Source: Lytechinus variegatus (lineage: Eukaryota > Echinodermata > Echinoidea > Temnopleuroida > Toxopneustidae). Taken from it: DNA of 64,000 nucleotides. The position numbers and the translations under genes were made by a program. Location: positions 22,396,464-22,460,463 of the forward strand of contig NC_054746.1 of assembly GCF_018143015.1 (NCBI RefSeq), read 5' to 3'. Of this stretch, positions 48,874-62,600 are shown piece by piece. Numbering within the stretch: position 1 is the stretch's first letter; each line of letters opens with the position of its first letter. The notes under the pieces are model-generated. The model had not been told where the DNA came from, searched no databases, and worked only from the letters and a program-made list of their open reading frames with translations.

Positions 48874-49763
48874 TCAAGATAGAGAGATACACTGAAGAGT
48901 GTCAGTTACATTTTAGTTTACATTGCTGTTACAGGCAAGTGAGGCAACCATGAGTGCAAAATTCATACCATTTCATACATAGCTGCATATCATCCAAAAC
49001 TGAATCCTCACATTAAGATTATTGGGTATTTAACGCTTTAAGCTGAAAGCATCATACAGTCAGCAGAGTCTGCCTAATAAATCAAATCTCTTGAGACCTT
49101 AGAAATATTGAGGTAAACAACACAATCTCCGTGAAATCTAGTCAGAAAATCACTTTGCAATTATTTAACAAAGAAGGTTAACCAATGCAGACTTCAGTTT
49201 GTACTCCTTGTCATAAATGTTGTATTTCTTTCTCTCACAAGATCACAATTCACATTTGTATTCTGATAGGTACTGTGGTCTTTGCAATCGGCCAGGGGAG
49301 ACATATATGTATATATGACTATTACATGTGAAGAAACTACATAAATATGTACAAATTATTTAGTGCTAAAATGTATTTCATTTATACATTATTTTCAATA
49401 TTTTTTTTTTCTTTTTTTCTTCAAACCTTTTAATCTTTATTTATGTACATTTACTAAAGGTCAAAGTACTAAATTCTGCAGTCATATTCTAGTTTCTCAT
49501 GAATGGTTGAACCAAGAACTAATATAGCACTGATCAACACATATATAGAAACACACCAGTTTGGAAATCAAGGAACAATGTTGTATTATGAAGTCAATGC
49601 CGTGAATGTTTCCTGCTCATATTAACAATTATTTTAAGGCATCCAAGGATTTACACAATAGCAATAAAAATTTAAAAAATGAACACGTGAATATGAAACT
49701 ACTATCCATCACTAACCCACTGGGTAATATGCTTATAGCTTAACATAGGTTAAATCCAAACTA

Positions 49764-49988
49764 ATGGGCCAATGCACACTGAATTTGATCTGGGCTACTC
49801 TTTCTCCAAGCTTTATCAAATCATACACAGAATGATTGCATTAGTGTTGTATTGGTGTGATCAGTCTCTTTAGAAAATGGGCCAATGCACACTGAATTTG
49901 ATCTGGGCTACTCTTTCTCCAAGCTTTATCAAATCATACACAGAATGATTGCATAAGTGTTGTATTCGTGTGAACAGTCTCTTTAGAA
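49764..49988 (+). repeat. 113-bp tandem duplication
   Basis: A unit of 113 bases beginning ATGGGCCAATGCACACTG occurs twice, at 49764-49876 and 49877-49988, with only a few differences (for example TTGGTGTGATC against TTCGTGTGAAC). It lies in the probable 3' UTR of the death-domain gene. High identity implies a recent event. Confidence 0.9.
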
Positions 49989-50656
49989 GAGTGTGAATTA
50001 ACAATTCCTTTCTGGACCAGGGCCTTGAAAGTACTGCGTGTGCACACGCATTGAAAAATAATTTTTCAGTGCACACATTTTTTTTTCATATTTATGACAT
50101 TAATACTGTAAGCAAAGTATTCATTGAGGACATTTTTTTCCTGCAGGATCAAATACAATATGTACAAAATGAATGAATGTATAACAGGTTATCCATGAAA
50201 GTGTTGTCCAAGGTAAATTAAAGACAAATTTCAGATCTGGTCAAGAGATTGTAGTATGAAAGAAACTGCCTCAAAGTAATTGGAAAATACAATGGTTGAT
50301 TACAATGCTATGAAGAATGTATGATGCATGATAAGCGAATCATCAATGCCAAAAGATATTGACTCAAGTCTATTGGAAGTCACCTGCAATGCACACAGAG
50401 AGTATGAATAGAACAAAAGACACACATTCAGCCCAACATTTCAGCTATTCGTCATAGCTTGAGTGTGCAGGCACCCGAGAAGCAATATTTCCTTAATAAC
50501 ATGAAAATAACTTCAAAACTCATGACTGTTTTTGTCTTTCCCACAGCAAAAGATTCCTTATGAGCAATGACAAGAGAATACTGACCACTTTTCACCTTAT
50601 TGCTCCTGTGGTACATCCAACATGGACTTATCAAACTAATGTCAAATAGCTACTGA

Positions 50657-53600
50657 TCAATAATGGAATTTGTTCATCCTTCTGACGACATCCAATCGTT
50701 GATGAAGCTGTGCACATTTCTTGAAATCCCCGCAGGTTACTTCAGGTCGCTTCTCATGCAACCAGTTAAACAGATAGAGTGTTGAGCTCTTTTGAAGGGA
50801 ATCAACGTACCTAACTTCCTCAAACTTCATCTTGAAGAAGTACGCGAAGACCTTCCAATCACTGCCTGTGTTGGTCTCTGGATCTAACATAATCTTCAGC
50901 ATCTCTCTGCATCGGTAGTCCATGTCCTTGATAGGGAAATCTGGAGGATTGGTAGTCTCCTCAGGAAAGCTGTTTTCCATAGGGAAACCTAGGTTATGGT
51001 TGATCCTACCTGGAGAGGTATGCACCCTTTCATCATCTGTGGAAATGCAAGGAGGCAAGGTCAAAGGTCATTTAAAGACATTCATCAAAAAAGGAACTTT
51101 CATCTCTTTGAGGGCAATCAGCAATAAGATATAAAACTAAACTTCATCCTGCAGCCTCCATCTTGATTTCATCATTGACTTTGGGATTAAAAATTAAAAT
51201 ACTTTAATTCAGAAAGACTGAAAAATCCTTATTGAATATCAGCTAAGGGTAGTCTCATTTTGAATCCATGAAAATGATATCAGTATCACACCAAATAAGA
51301 GACAGAAAATCTTCAATTACTCAAAGAAGTTGTTGCACATTTTTTTATCAATCACTCCCATTGTGTCTTAAAAATACAGATTTTCCTGAAGTTGGAAGTG
51401 GATCTTTCAAAAGCCCTTGTAAAACTTTAAATAGCCTGTAATAAGACAGATACAGTCAATGTTTACCATCAGTATTTACAATAAATGTACATCTTGGACA
51501 CAATATGCCATAGACTAGCATGTCAGAGGGCACATCCTGATGACGAAGAACACAAATAGTCTATCAAACACAGGATTACTGTCCGTCACTCCTGCCACTA
51601 TTCTTCTTTTATCTTTGTGATTGAAGACAATAAATTACATTTTCTATACATTGTATTTCATTCTTCAATGTGACACCCCAGAATCACAGGTAATAGTGAA
51701 GAATCTTACCATTTACAGCACGCTCATTTCCCACTCTCTGGCCTGCACTTGTTGGAGGAAGAGATCTGAATTCAGCCCCTATCACATTGTTGGGTAATTT
51801 CTGACCAGAACCCTCTGTAAAAAAAAAAAAGGGGTTGATGGGAAAAATAAGGTGCAGTTGTTAACATAAAGTTTAATCGATTATGACCTCCCCACCCCCC
51901 CCCAAAAAAAAAATATCCATGCAGTTGATGAAAGAGATTTTGAGTCTTAATAATACCGTAATATACATGCCTTATAGCTTTATGTAATACTCTGAGAGAT
52001 TCATGGGGAGCACTTCATCAACATTTTTCATCTGATAAGTCGTAAGATCTGACAACTTTCCTTGAATTTGATTGACTGTAAAGCACCATTACCATGATGA
52101 TTCAGATAAAATAACACTTGTTGGATAATACGTCGTCCGAAAAGTCCCTTCGTCAAATGCTCCCTTGGTTTTTAGAAGTATTTCATTACAAACAAAAATT
52201 GTGTGCTCACCTCTGTAATCCTCTTGTTCGAAAGCATCTTTGCTGTTCATATTGGTAGCATAGGGGAGTCCATTCAGAGATTGACAATCATGTTGGTTGT
52301 CTTCTGCAACTTGAACAAATGGAGTCTCTACTGAAGAAGATGATGCATTACCCTGCCTTGACACAGAACCGGGCATGTTGAGGGACGTTGTTGCAGGAAG
52401 AGATGCAGGTCCGTCCCTGTTGATGCTCTGATTGGGGATCATTTGTAAGGATGCAAAGCTACCTCCATCTGAGGCAACAGAACCTGTTGAAGGAGGGATT
52501 CCACTGGGGTATTCTTGGTGAGGAGAGGCATTGGCTTCAGGAGAAGACATGGAGATGTCTCCTGTGTTGTCTCTTCTGGGGATCTTATTTCCTGTAGGTC
52601 TCTGCATACGGTCGTCATGTGGGGCAGGGCGAATATTTGGAGCTATCTCTGCTGCCGAGTAGTGGCCATTCCTAGAGGGAGCACATAGATTATTAGGGTA
52701 CTGACTGTTGTTGCTGTTAGGGTCCATGTCATTAAAACCTGATGGACATTCTACGGTTGCATCATTCTGTGGCAGCACAGGTTCCTTGGATCCAAACGGC
52801 ATGGAATGGATGGAAGTGAGGGGCATTGAGTCTCCATTGGCAAGATACTTGGCAGTATCTGAGGATGATTCTGAAGGTGTAGCTTGATGATAGACTCCTG
52901 ATGAACCGTCTCTCGATAAAGGCAACTGTCCCGAAGCTTGCTGACCCTCCTGGTTGATGTTCATCTGAGATGGAGTAAGTGGTGGCCTGCTTTGATGATT
53001 AACGACTCCCATCTGCATTATCATTTCGCTCTGGGATGGATCCAAAGACCCTGCAGGCAGAGCATTGCCATTCCAGGAACCTCCGTTGACACCAACATAC
53101 TTCCAGCCCTGGTTCCCTGAACTGCCCCCACTTGAGGGCTGTGCATGGAACGGTTGACCATTGCCAGGGTTGGGATTCCCACCTGAAGCATAACCTGCAG
53201 AATCCTTGCTGTGTGATGAACAGGCAGATGGGACTACTCTTCCTCCTTGCTGGTTCTGGTTACTAGGGTTTCCTACCAATCCCATGGAAGAGCTTAGACC
53301 ATGTACAGGACTGGTCCTCATCTGGGTAGGTGCCTTGCCATCTTGAGACGAGAGATAACTGGGTTCACTCATCTTACGTTCATCCATGGCATGCTGGTTA
53401 CTGGCCCGAGAGTATTGTCCAGCTGAAGGAGGGTTGGCTTCTGTACTGGAAAAAGCTAGTTCTTCTCTTGACAGATTTCCATTGCATTGATCTGGGATGT
53501 AAAAATGAAATTTTTGTATGAATGATCAAAATCAAAACAAAACTTACATTCCTCAGCCCAATTCAAATTCATAGATATATACAGTTGAGGCCAAAAGTTT

Positions 53601-56600
53601 GCATACACCCATGGAATTTAGTGAAATATGTTCGCTTGCCAAACATTGTAAAATTTACTTTATCTTCAGAAATATGAATACTACCATGACGAATTTTGTA
53701 TCAAATGAAAGAGCATAATGAACTCTTTCACATGATTGGGATGCCACTGGAATTAAAGTATATTTCAGGTGGAATTTTCTTTGAAGAAAAAAAGTAATAT
53801 TCATGCCAAATGTATTCTATTGTTTGTTATTATATTTTCAAACATTTCATAGAAATATATAAATATCAAATCAATGATTATATTACATTTTCTATCATGA
53901 TATGTCACCACTGAACACAAAAGTGTAATCTGATATGTTTGTATTGAGAAGTAACCAGCACAAATATGAAATGTTTTTGTCAAGTTTCTATTTTTAATTT
54001 ATCTAAAATATGAAGATATTTTGAGGGAAAATGACACCTAAATATTTTTCAGCTCCTGATGACAAAGCAATGTGATGAAGGGGCATGACATACTCATTTG
54101 TTTGATATCAAGTTTGTCATGACAGCACAAATATTTTATAAGATACAGTAAATTTTATGATGATTGGCAAGTGTCAACTTTTCTTTGAATTTCCTGGGTG
54201 TATGTAAACTTCTGGCCTCAACTGTATATCTGCAAGACTTTTCTTGTGAAAATATTCTTCCGGTGTCATAATTATCATACCCTAAGCATCCAGGGCAGTG
54301 GTAAATGTAAAGATATGTCTGGCACAGATCATGTACTATATCCACATTGTCATGTTTAAGAGAACTTACAAGTACATGCTTAAAGGACAAGTTCACCCTA
54401 ACAAAAACTTTATTTGAATAAAAAGAGAAAAATTCAACAAGCATAACACTGAAAATTTCATCAAAATAGGAAGTAAAATAAGTTATGACATTTTAAGGTT
54501 TCGCTTCATTTCACAAAACAGTTATATGCACATCTCGGTCGGTATGCAAATGAGGGAACTGATGACATCACTCACTCACTATTTCTTTTGTATTTTGTTA
54601 CATGAAATATTTTGATTTTCTCATCATTGTCATGTGAAATGAAGTTTCATTCCTCCCTGAGCATTCATATAACTATTTTGTTAGAAATAAGCAAAACTTT
54701 GAAATGTCATAACTTTCTTATTTTGCATCCGATTTTGATGAAATTTTCAGCATTAAGCTTTTCTGATTTTTCTCTATTGATTCAAATCAACATTTTTCTG
54801 AGGTGGACTTGACCTTTAAACAGGAGTGTTGACCATTATTTAAAAATTATTAGAGTACCATGCACTGGCCTAAGAATAACTCTTGTTTATTTTTTTGAAA
54901 ATAACGTCATATCAATTTTCCACATTAAAATGACCTAATCCCTTGACTATTCACATATTATCTGACCTACTGTTCCTATTGTGACAGGTTTGGTATTATC
55001 TTGGAGCTATTTCAGAGAAAATATCTTGAGACCTCTGTAATGACTGCTAACACATATGGTCAATATGGATATGTGTTATATACATGTACCCTAATTTGAT
55101 ACAGGAATTAAAGTGAAACTTCATTTCATTCAGTTGTGTTTCATGAAATAATAATATGCAATATTTATATAGCACTTAACACAATGCTTTTAAGCGCTGC
55201 ATACCGGTACTATTCCCCCGGCTTTAACATTGCTACAGTTATCGGGCTCTTGAGCATTCAAGGAATTTCTTCCTATCAGGAATCCATTTACTACACCTTG
55301 GTGGAGAGTGGCAAATATAGATAAACCCTTTGCCAACGGATGCGAGTGCTGCGGTGAGATTCAAACCTGGAACCTTGCGATTCAAAGTGTGGAGACTCAT
55401 CCACTTAGCGACAGCACCTCTACGAAATGAACCATGGAAATGGAACTTTACTCTTACCCAATGCAAGCTTAACTCGGTTGATGAGATCTGTTGTATCAAT
55501 GGTGCCATCGTCATGTCGCTCAAGAGAAATGAATGCCAGATTGACCAGTTTAGGGAAATGCCTCCCAATCACATGACGATTTATTCCCAGACACATGTGG
55601 ACCACTCTCTTCTGGGAGGCGGCTACAATCAACGCTGATTAATAAAACATACCAAATTATCATAAATATTATCAAATACTACACCTATCCAATCCTTTTG
55701 ATATTTTCTCTTTCATTGTAATAATATTGGCATGATGATCATGAACATCATCAGGTTGTCATCATTACTGTTCTTATCTGTATCGTTGTGTCAGCAAAAA
55801 AACAGGATTGGCACATCATGCTAACTTACAATAAAAATAAAACAATACATTTTTTTATTATTCAATTTAAGACAAAAAATAATAATGAAAATTGAATTAA
55901 AAAAAAAGAAAATTGTAGAGAATACTACAAATATTCAAGTGTACAAAAATGTGTAGTACACCTCATAACTTCTGCAAAGCCTTTGATTTTACATTGTTTA
56001 TATTTGATTTGATTGATTTGAATTTATTTCTGCACTCAGCATAAATATTCAACATATCATCTAGGTGATACAATTGAGTTTTACAAAACAAGTTAAGAAA
56101 TAGTCATAACAAAGCAATGAAAAATTAATATAAAAAAGTAGCAATATTCAATGAAAATAAAATAACAGTTTAAACGAATGCAGGAGACCGCCATCGTGAG
56201 CGGTTAAGCTTGAAGATGATGGCGGCCTCGTAAAATGGTACATAAATTTCTTTCATTGATCAAGTGGGTGCAATGCAGGTGCAGGTGCGGGTGCAGTAAA
56301 GGGCAGTTGAATAATTAACTTGAAGAGGGGGATGCATATGATTCAATGGTTTTTCTTTTAATAGTGGCTTTAAATGAGTATATTGTTGAACATGACTTAA
56401 CGTTGTTTGGAAAGTTGTTCCAAATATCGGGACCATAATGTCGAATTGATTTATGAGTTATTAATAACTTAGGGTTGGTGAGATGAAGGTTTCCTGATGT
56501 GCGGGTTGGGTAGGAATGAACAGACCTGTTAAACCTAAACATATTATTAAAGGACGGAGGAAGTTGATTATTAAAGTATTTGAACATAAAGATAGCTACT

Positions 56601-59600
56601 TGAATCGTATTGATATCAAAGATTTTTAAGTTTATGAAACAATGGGTCAGAATGAGCCAAGTAATGTGACCCTGTGCACATACGGATTGCTCTTTTTTGT
56701 AGTTTAAAGATGGAGTTTAGTTTAAAAGAACCACAATTTGCCCAAACGATATTACAATATGTTATATAAGGGAGGACTAATGAATTGTATAATAAGAATA
56801 AAGTTTTGTCAGGAAGAGTGAATTTTAACTTAGAAATTATTCCAATACTTTTGGAAACGGACATCGTAACATGGTGAATGTGTTGATTCCAAGTCAAAAA
56901 TTCATCCATAATTATACCTAAAAATTTAGATTGGTTTTTCTGTTCAAGGGGGGTGCCGTCAATGTTAATGTGAATCGGTGTGTTAATGTTATGGGAATGG
57001 TGTCTGAAATACATAAAATGTGTCTTTTTTGTATTAAGGGAGAGTTTGTTGGCTTTGAACCAGTTTGACACTTTGTCTATTTCACGATTAACGATATTGT
57101 TTAATGAATTAAGGTCTCTATGAGAATAAAATATATTGGTGTCGTCGGCAAATAATACGAAGGATAAAATAGAGGAGGTTCTAATAATGTCGTTAATGTA
57201 GAGTAAAAATAAAAGTGGGCCTAAAATGGAACCTTGAGGGACACCACATCGAACTAAAAGAGAATCAGAGTCGCAACTGTTAAAATTGACATATTGCCTT
57301 CGATTATTTAAGTAGTCTTTAAAAAAAGAGAGACATTGACCTCGTATTCCATAATGGTTGAGTTTGGAAAGTAAAATTTCATGGTTGAGGGTGTCAAACG
57401 CTTTACTAAGATCGCAAAAAATGCCAATTACGTGTTCTTTGTTCGCTATGGCATTTGTTATTTTGTCATAAATTTGAAGTAATGCTAAGTCTGTTGAATA
57501 ATTTTTTCTAAAACCATATTGATTACAATTTAGAATGTTGTATTTGTTTATGAATTTATAAAGTCTTGTGTAAACTATTTTTTCGAGAATTTTAGATATT
57601 GTTGGAAGTAAGGAAATGGGACGGTAATTACTTATTTCTTTAGGGTTGTCTTTTTTAAAGATTGGATTAACTTTTGCAATTTTGAATAAGTCTGGAAAAA
57701 CACCTTGGGATAGGGAGTTATTAAATATGTGAGTAAGAGGGCTAGCAAGAGGGTGGATTATTTGCTTAAGAAGAGACATGTTAATGCCATCGCAACCAGA
57801 AGATCTAGAATTATGAAGGGAACGAACAATAGTGATTATTTCGGAGGGGTTTGTTGGGGTTAAAAAAAGAGATTCTTGATTTGGATCTGTGAGGTAATCT
57901 GTAAAATGTGCGTTGGGACTATTAATTTTGTTTGCAAGCTCGGGTCCAATATTGGTAAAGAAAGAATTAAATGAGTTTGCATAATTAGTGGGATCAAGTA
58001 TTTCAGATCCATTGAGAGTGATTTTATCATTAGGTGGGGGGTGTTATAGTACCCAACACTTCTTTGATAACTTTCCAAGTTGTATTTGTATTTCCATTGG
58101 CAGCGTTTATTTTGTTAGTAAAGTGCAATTTTCGGGATATTCGAATTAATTTTGTTAGTTTATTACGATATATTTTATATTTTTTTAAAGAATCATCAGT
58201 TGGATTGCGTAAGTGATATTTATATAGGCGATTACGTGTCTGTATGGACTTCAGTAAACCTTTCGTTATCCAAGGATTTTTGGGTTTGTTACGTTGGTTT
58301 TTTATTTTACCTATAGGGATATTCTTTTCATAATAATGTTTTAATGTATTATTGAAGTTATTGTATGCAATATTGGGATTTACTTCATTATAAACATCAT
58401 CCCATTCTTCCAAAACTAGATCTTGCTTCAGTAATTCTATATTTTGTTTAGATTCTTTACGATAAGTATATTCTTTGTTTGATTTGGGGTAAGACAGTTT
58501 ACAATCACAAGTTAAGAAAATAGGCAGGTGGTCCGAAACTTCAGAACATAAAATCCCTCCTATGGCTTTGTTATTATGAACATTCGAAAATATGTTATCA
58601 ATCTGAGTTGATGAATTCAAGTTAATCCTTGTGGGTTTATTAATAATAGAAATAAAACCAAACGAATATATTAATTTCATTAAATTTGATGAATTATTAA
58701 TGTGAGATGAGGGCAAGAAGTTGATATTAAAATCACCGAGCAAAAAACAATGTTTGTTTTCATTCCCTATTTCATGAAGAAAATATTCTAGTTCATCGTG
58801 AAAACGATCGATATTTGTATCAGGTGGTCTATAAATTAATCCTATGATGATATTTTTGGAATTAGAATTTTCAATCTCTATAAACAATGACTCGGCATGC
58901 AATAATTTAACATCAGATCGAATCTTGAATTTGAGATTTTGTGAAATGTAAAAAGCAACTCCTCCTCCTCTTCTTCCCTTACGGTCTGCCCTTATCAATT
59001 TATAATTAGGTATATCAAACATGTCAGGAGAACTTTCATGTAGCCATGTTTCGCTTAAACCGATGGCTGAAAATTGAAAGTTATTTAATGAGTGTAAGAG
59101 GTTAACTAAATATTCAAAGTTTCTATTTAGACTTCTTATGTTTGCATGTAAAAGAGATAGATGATCTGGAGTAATATTAAATTCGTTGTTGAATTCTTGG
59201 GGAGTGTAATATTTGCTATCTTGCGGGTTCTCAATGAAAATATCTGGAGTAAAATTATGTGACTCAAACAGGGGAACGTGAAAATGTAAAGTACCGGAGG
59301 TTTGGAGAGAGGTCAACTGCAAGTGTGCAAGTGGTGCATGTGCGTGAGTGTGTGTGTAGAGGTGTATTCATGTGTGAAAGTGGTGCTAGTGTATCAACAA
59401 TAAGACCATATTTCAATGCAAAAAGAGTAAGACCCATCTTGGTCAATGATGGCTGGGCAGCAGAGCAGAGCTCGACCACCCTAAAGATACAATGGATAAA
59501 CCAATTTCAGCAAATAAAAACTTAGAGTTTACTATGAGGGCATTGGAAGAAGACAATATTTACAACAAAAAAAAAGAACCATGAATCATAAAAAGAAGTC

Positions 59601-62600
59601 CAACAAGATTGAGTACCGGTAATCACTATAGACTTCTAATGTCTTACATAATCTACATTGAATTGAATTAATACATTGAAACCGCATTACATGCTTTTCA
59701 GTCTAGAAAATACCGAGAATGGTCTACATCAAAGGGAGTATTTTTCCTTAGAAATCTGTTACAAGGAGGAATAAATAAATGAGGGGAACTGGAAATGAGC
59801 TTTGAATTAATTTGAAAGTATAAAGAGAGTTCAAGAATGTAATAGAAGCCCACCATTCACAGTTTAATAATTAAAGTAATGGATCTCTTTTCTGACAAAC
59901 CGATTAAAATATTTGAGTCGTGAAAGAATGAGATGATATCTAATTAGGACTTTTCCTATATTGTATGAAGAGATTAAGCAGTTGGTCCAAAAGAATGGGC
60001 GTATACAGCATAGTAATTGATTGGGAAAGTGGCGGGAAAAAAAACACCATAGTGAATTCGAAATACAAGACCAACACAATATTATGGATCTAACATGTGG
60101 CTGAAAAGACGAGACCAAAACTAGTATACATTCTTGTGTATTAAGCATAAAGAAATTAAACGTAATCAACACAATCAGGAATGAATTACGTGAAGACATT
60201 GTGTCCCCCCTTCTCTCTCTTCCCTATTCTTCTTTTTACAAAAAGATTTAAAGGCTTTTTCGATCGATGACCGTCCATAAGTAAAATACAATAAGAGGGT
60301 GTTTTATGAACAAAACAGCCGGATATCTACGTTGAAGTATGCATTCTTATAGACGTGCATGTACAAAAACTATAGATAGTATTTTGCATACAGGTTGTTG
60401 CTGCTTGATAAAAAAAATATTTTGTACGTCATGACTTGCCGCTGTGGAGAGAGAGAGAGAGAAGGAGGGAAGGGGGTCGTAAACTATCACACTTGAGCTA
60501 CATGTATTATTCAGTACAATATTTTCAAGTTTTGAATGGACAACAAAGGAGAAAAAGACAATAAAAGAGATATCATAAAGTAAAAAAAAAACATTAATTC
60601 CCCTTTTGTGCCATAATAAATGTGTTATCATTTACCTTCAAATTCATCTCTAAATTTGGATGGTAGCAAGATATCAAGAAGCCTCTGGCACCAAGTAACA
60701 ACTCCGAGTGTATTAGGACCGTCGTTATCAATGATACTCCTTACTTCAGACATCACTACCTCTGGAATCTGATGGTCTTTGTGAAAGAAAGACAAATTGT
60801 GATAGTTAAATGTATAAGAAGGTGTGACCAGTGGGGGAGGGGGGGTTGGGATTAGGGCAGGGAGAGTTTGATCTAAACGAATACCGGTAACTCTTTCAAT
60901 GTAAATCATCGTGCTTCACTAAAATTTCATTTTTCTTGGTCTTCATTTAGATATAATCACTGAAGTATTAATTTAATATACAGAAAGACAAATTTATTTT
61001 AAGAACACTTGTTTAATATTTGCCATAATTGGTAGGTAAACAATTTTAAAGATCATGTAATTAGATAAACGCAATGCAATATCAGTGCTTTTATTGGATA
61101 TGGTTTCAGTCCAAACATTAGGTGATTTCAAGTTCGGTGTTCGCCTTGGTGTTGGTGTTGAAATTTGGATTGTTTCCCCTAGCTCCAAAACTTATTCTCA
61201 TTATTGTTATCTCAACAACTAGTGAGTGACTTTTCGGGACCATCTTCATTTTATGTTTGGCGTTAAAAAATTGAGCTAACACCAACACCAAAAGGTCAAC
61301 ACTGGACTTGAAATCACCCATTGGTTATGCAAACCCCCAAAATCTTTAATTTTTGGCTAAATACTGATGAATTAACTCCATTCTAATCATGTCTACATCA
61401 AGTTCATGAAAATATATTTCTTTAACCTCCTTTTAAATGTAAATGAATTACTGAAGAAGGGGAGAAGAGTGTCCTAGAATAGAAGTTTAGATACCTACCT
61501 TGGATTCTATTGTAGAGTTTATATTTAGTAGGATCCATTAATTGAAATCCATCTTCAAGTTCTCTACTAATTTCTCTTACTGCTTGCTTGGCAGCCTTGT
61601 CCCCTCCATGGACAATATGAACTGGGAATTCAATTAATAAATAGAATTATTATTACATTTATGGTCATTTAATCCTGCTCAAAATCACAAGGGTCATTTT
61701 TGGGGTGATTTGTGATACAGAATTTTATCGCATTCCATTTGTGGCACATGATTAGGCACTGTTCATATTACTCATCTCTCATTTGACACACTAACCTACC
61801 TATCTTGACACTCTCTAAACAGTCTAGTCAATTTAAAGGCATGCACACTTTCTCACTTTTTACATTTTAAAGTTCTTCAAGTTTATCAAAAATAAAAATT
61901 TGATATTTTTCAGCAACATGTAGTTTCACAGAAATGAACATAGGAGCTTCAAACCATGTCATTATTGTGGGAGCATACTTTACAAATAACGTTCACTATT
62001 GTCTCTGGCATAGTTAGTTGAGCGCTGGAACACTTCTGTAACATTATTTTGCTAGACAAATGTTGTAATTGTATGTTGAAGAAGGGATCTTCTTTCATTG
62101 CTTTCCTCACCTGAATCTATATCAAGAGTAGCATCCTCATTCATAGGGACTCCTGATGAAGAAACTTCTGACTGGACATCTACTGGAGCTGGTTTCATAT
62201 ATCAGAATAGAGTGAAAACTTTATTGATTTAAAGTATTTAAGATTAAGAAAAAAGACTTGAGATTTGAGTACATTAATCATAACTTTTCTGCCTAAGGCC
62301 TTATTTACATTTATGTCATAGTTCAATATTAGAGGAAGGTGTACAAACCATAAAAGAAAAAGTTCTGAGTGTAAATCACTTTGGTATTGTAGAACTTATT
62401 TCTGAGAATTTAAAGGATATTAAAGCAGTATAATAGCAGTAGTGACAAACTCACCTTTCCACTGTTTTACAATAGCATTCACAAAACTTGGTAACTTCAT
62501 TGCATTTGGATCTGCTCTGCACTTTACTCCACAAGTGTTGAATTTGAAGTGATTTACAAACGCCAAGGTGAAGGCTTCTTGGAAAATCACATCTGATATG

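Larger units (their letters stand above)
47784..50656. other. 3' flank / likely 3' UTR of death-domain gene
   Basis: No coding exon was found. The stretch just left of 50657 should be the 3' UTR of the minus-strand death-domain gene; an AATAAA on the minus strand at 49442-49437 would give a UTR of about 1.2 kb. The region also holds a nested palindrome (48035-48406), a SINE (48650-48873) and a 113-bp tandem duplication (49764-49988), listed separately. Confidence 0.45.

Noticed and set aside
59264-59525. Open frames on both strands upstream of the LINE endonuclease
   Set aside because: Probably 5' UTR of the LINE or flank; no domain is visible and a CA/TG-rich stretch explains the composition.
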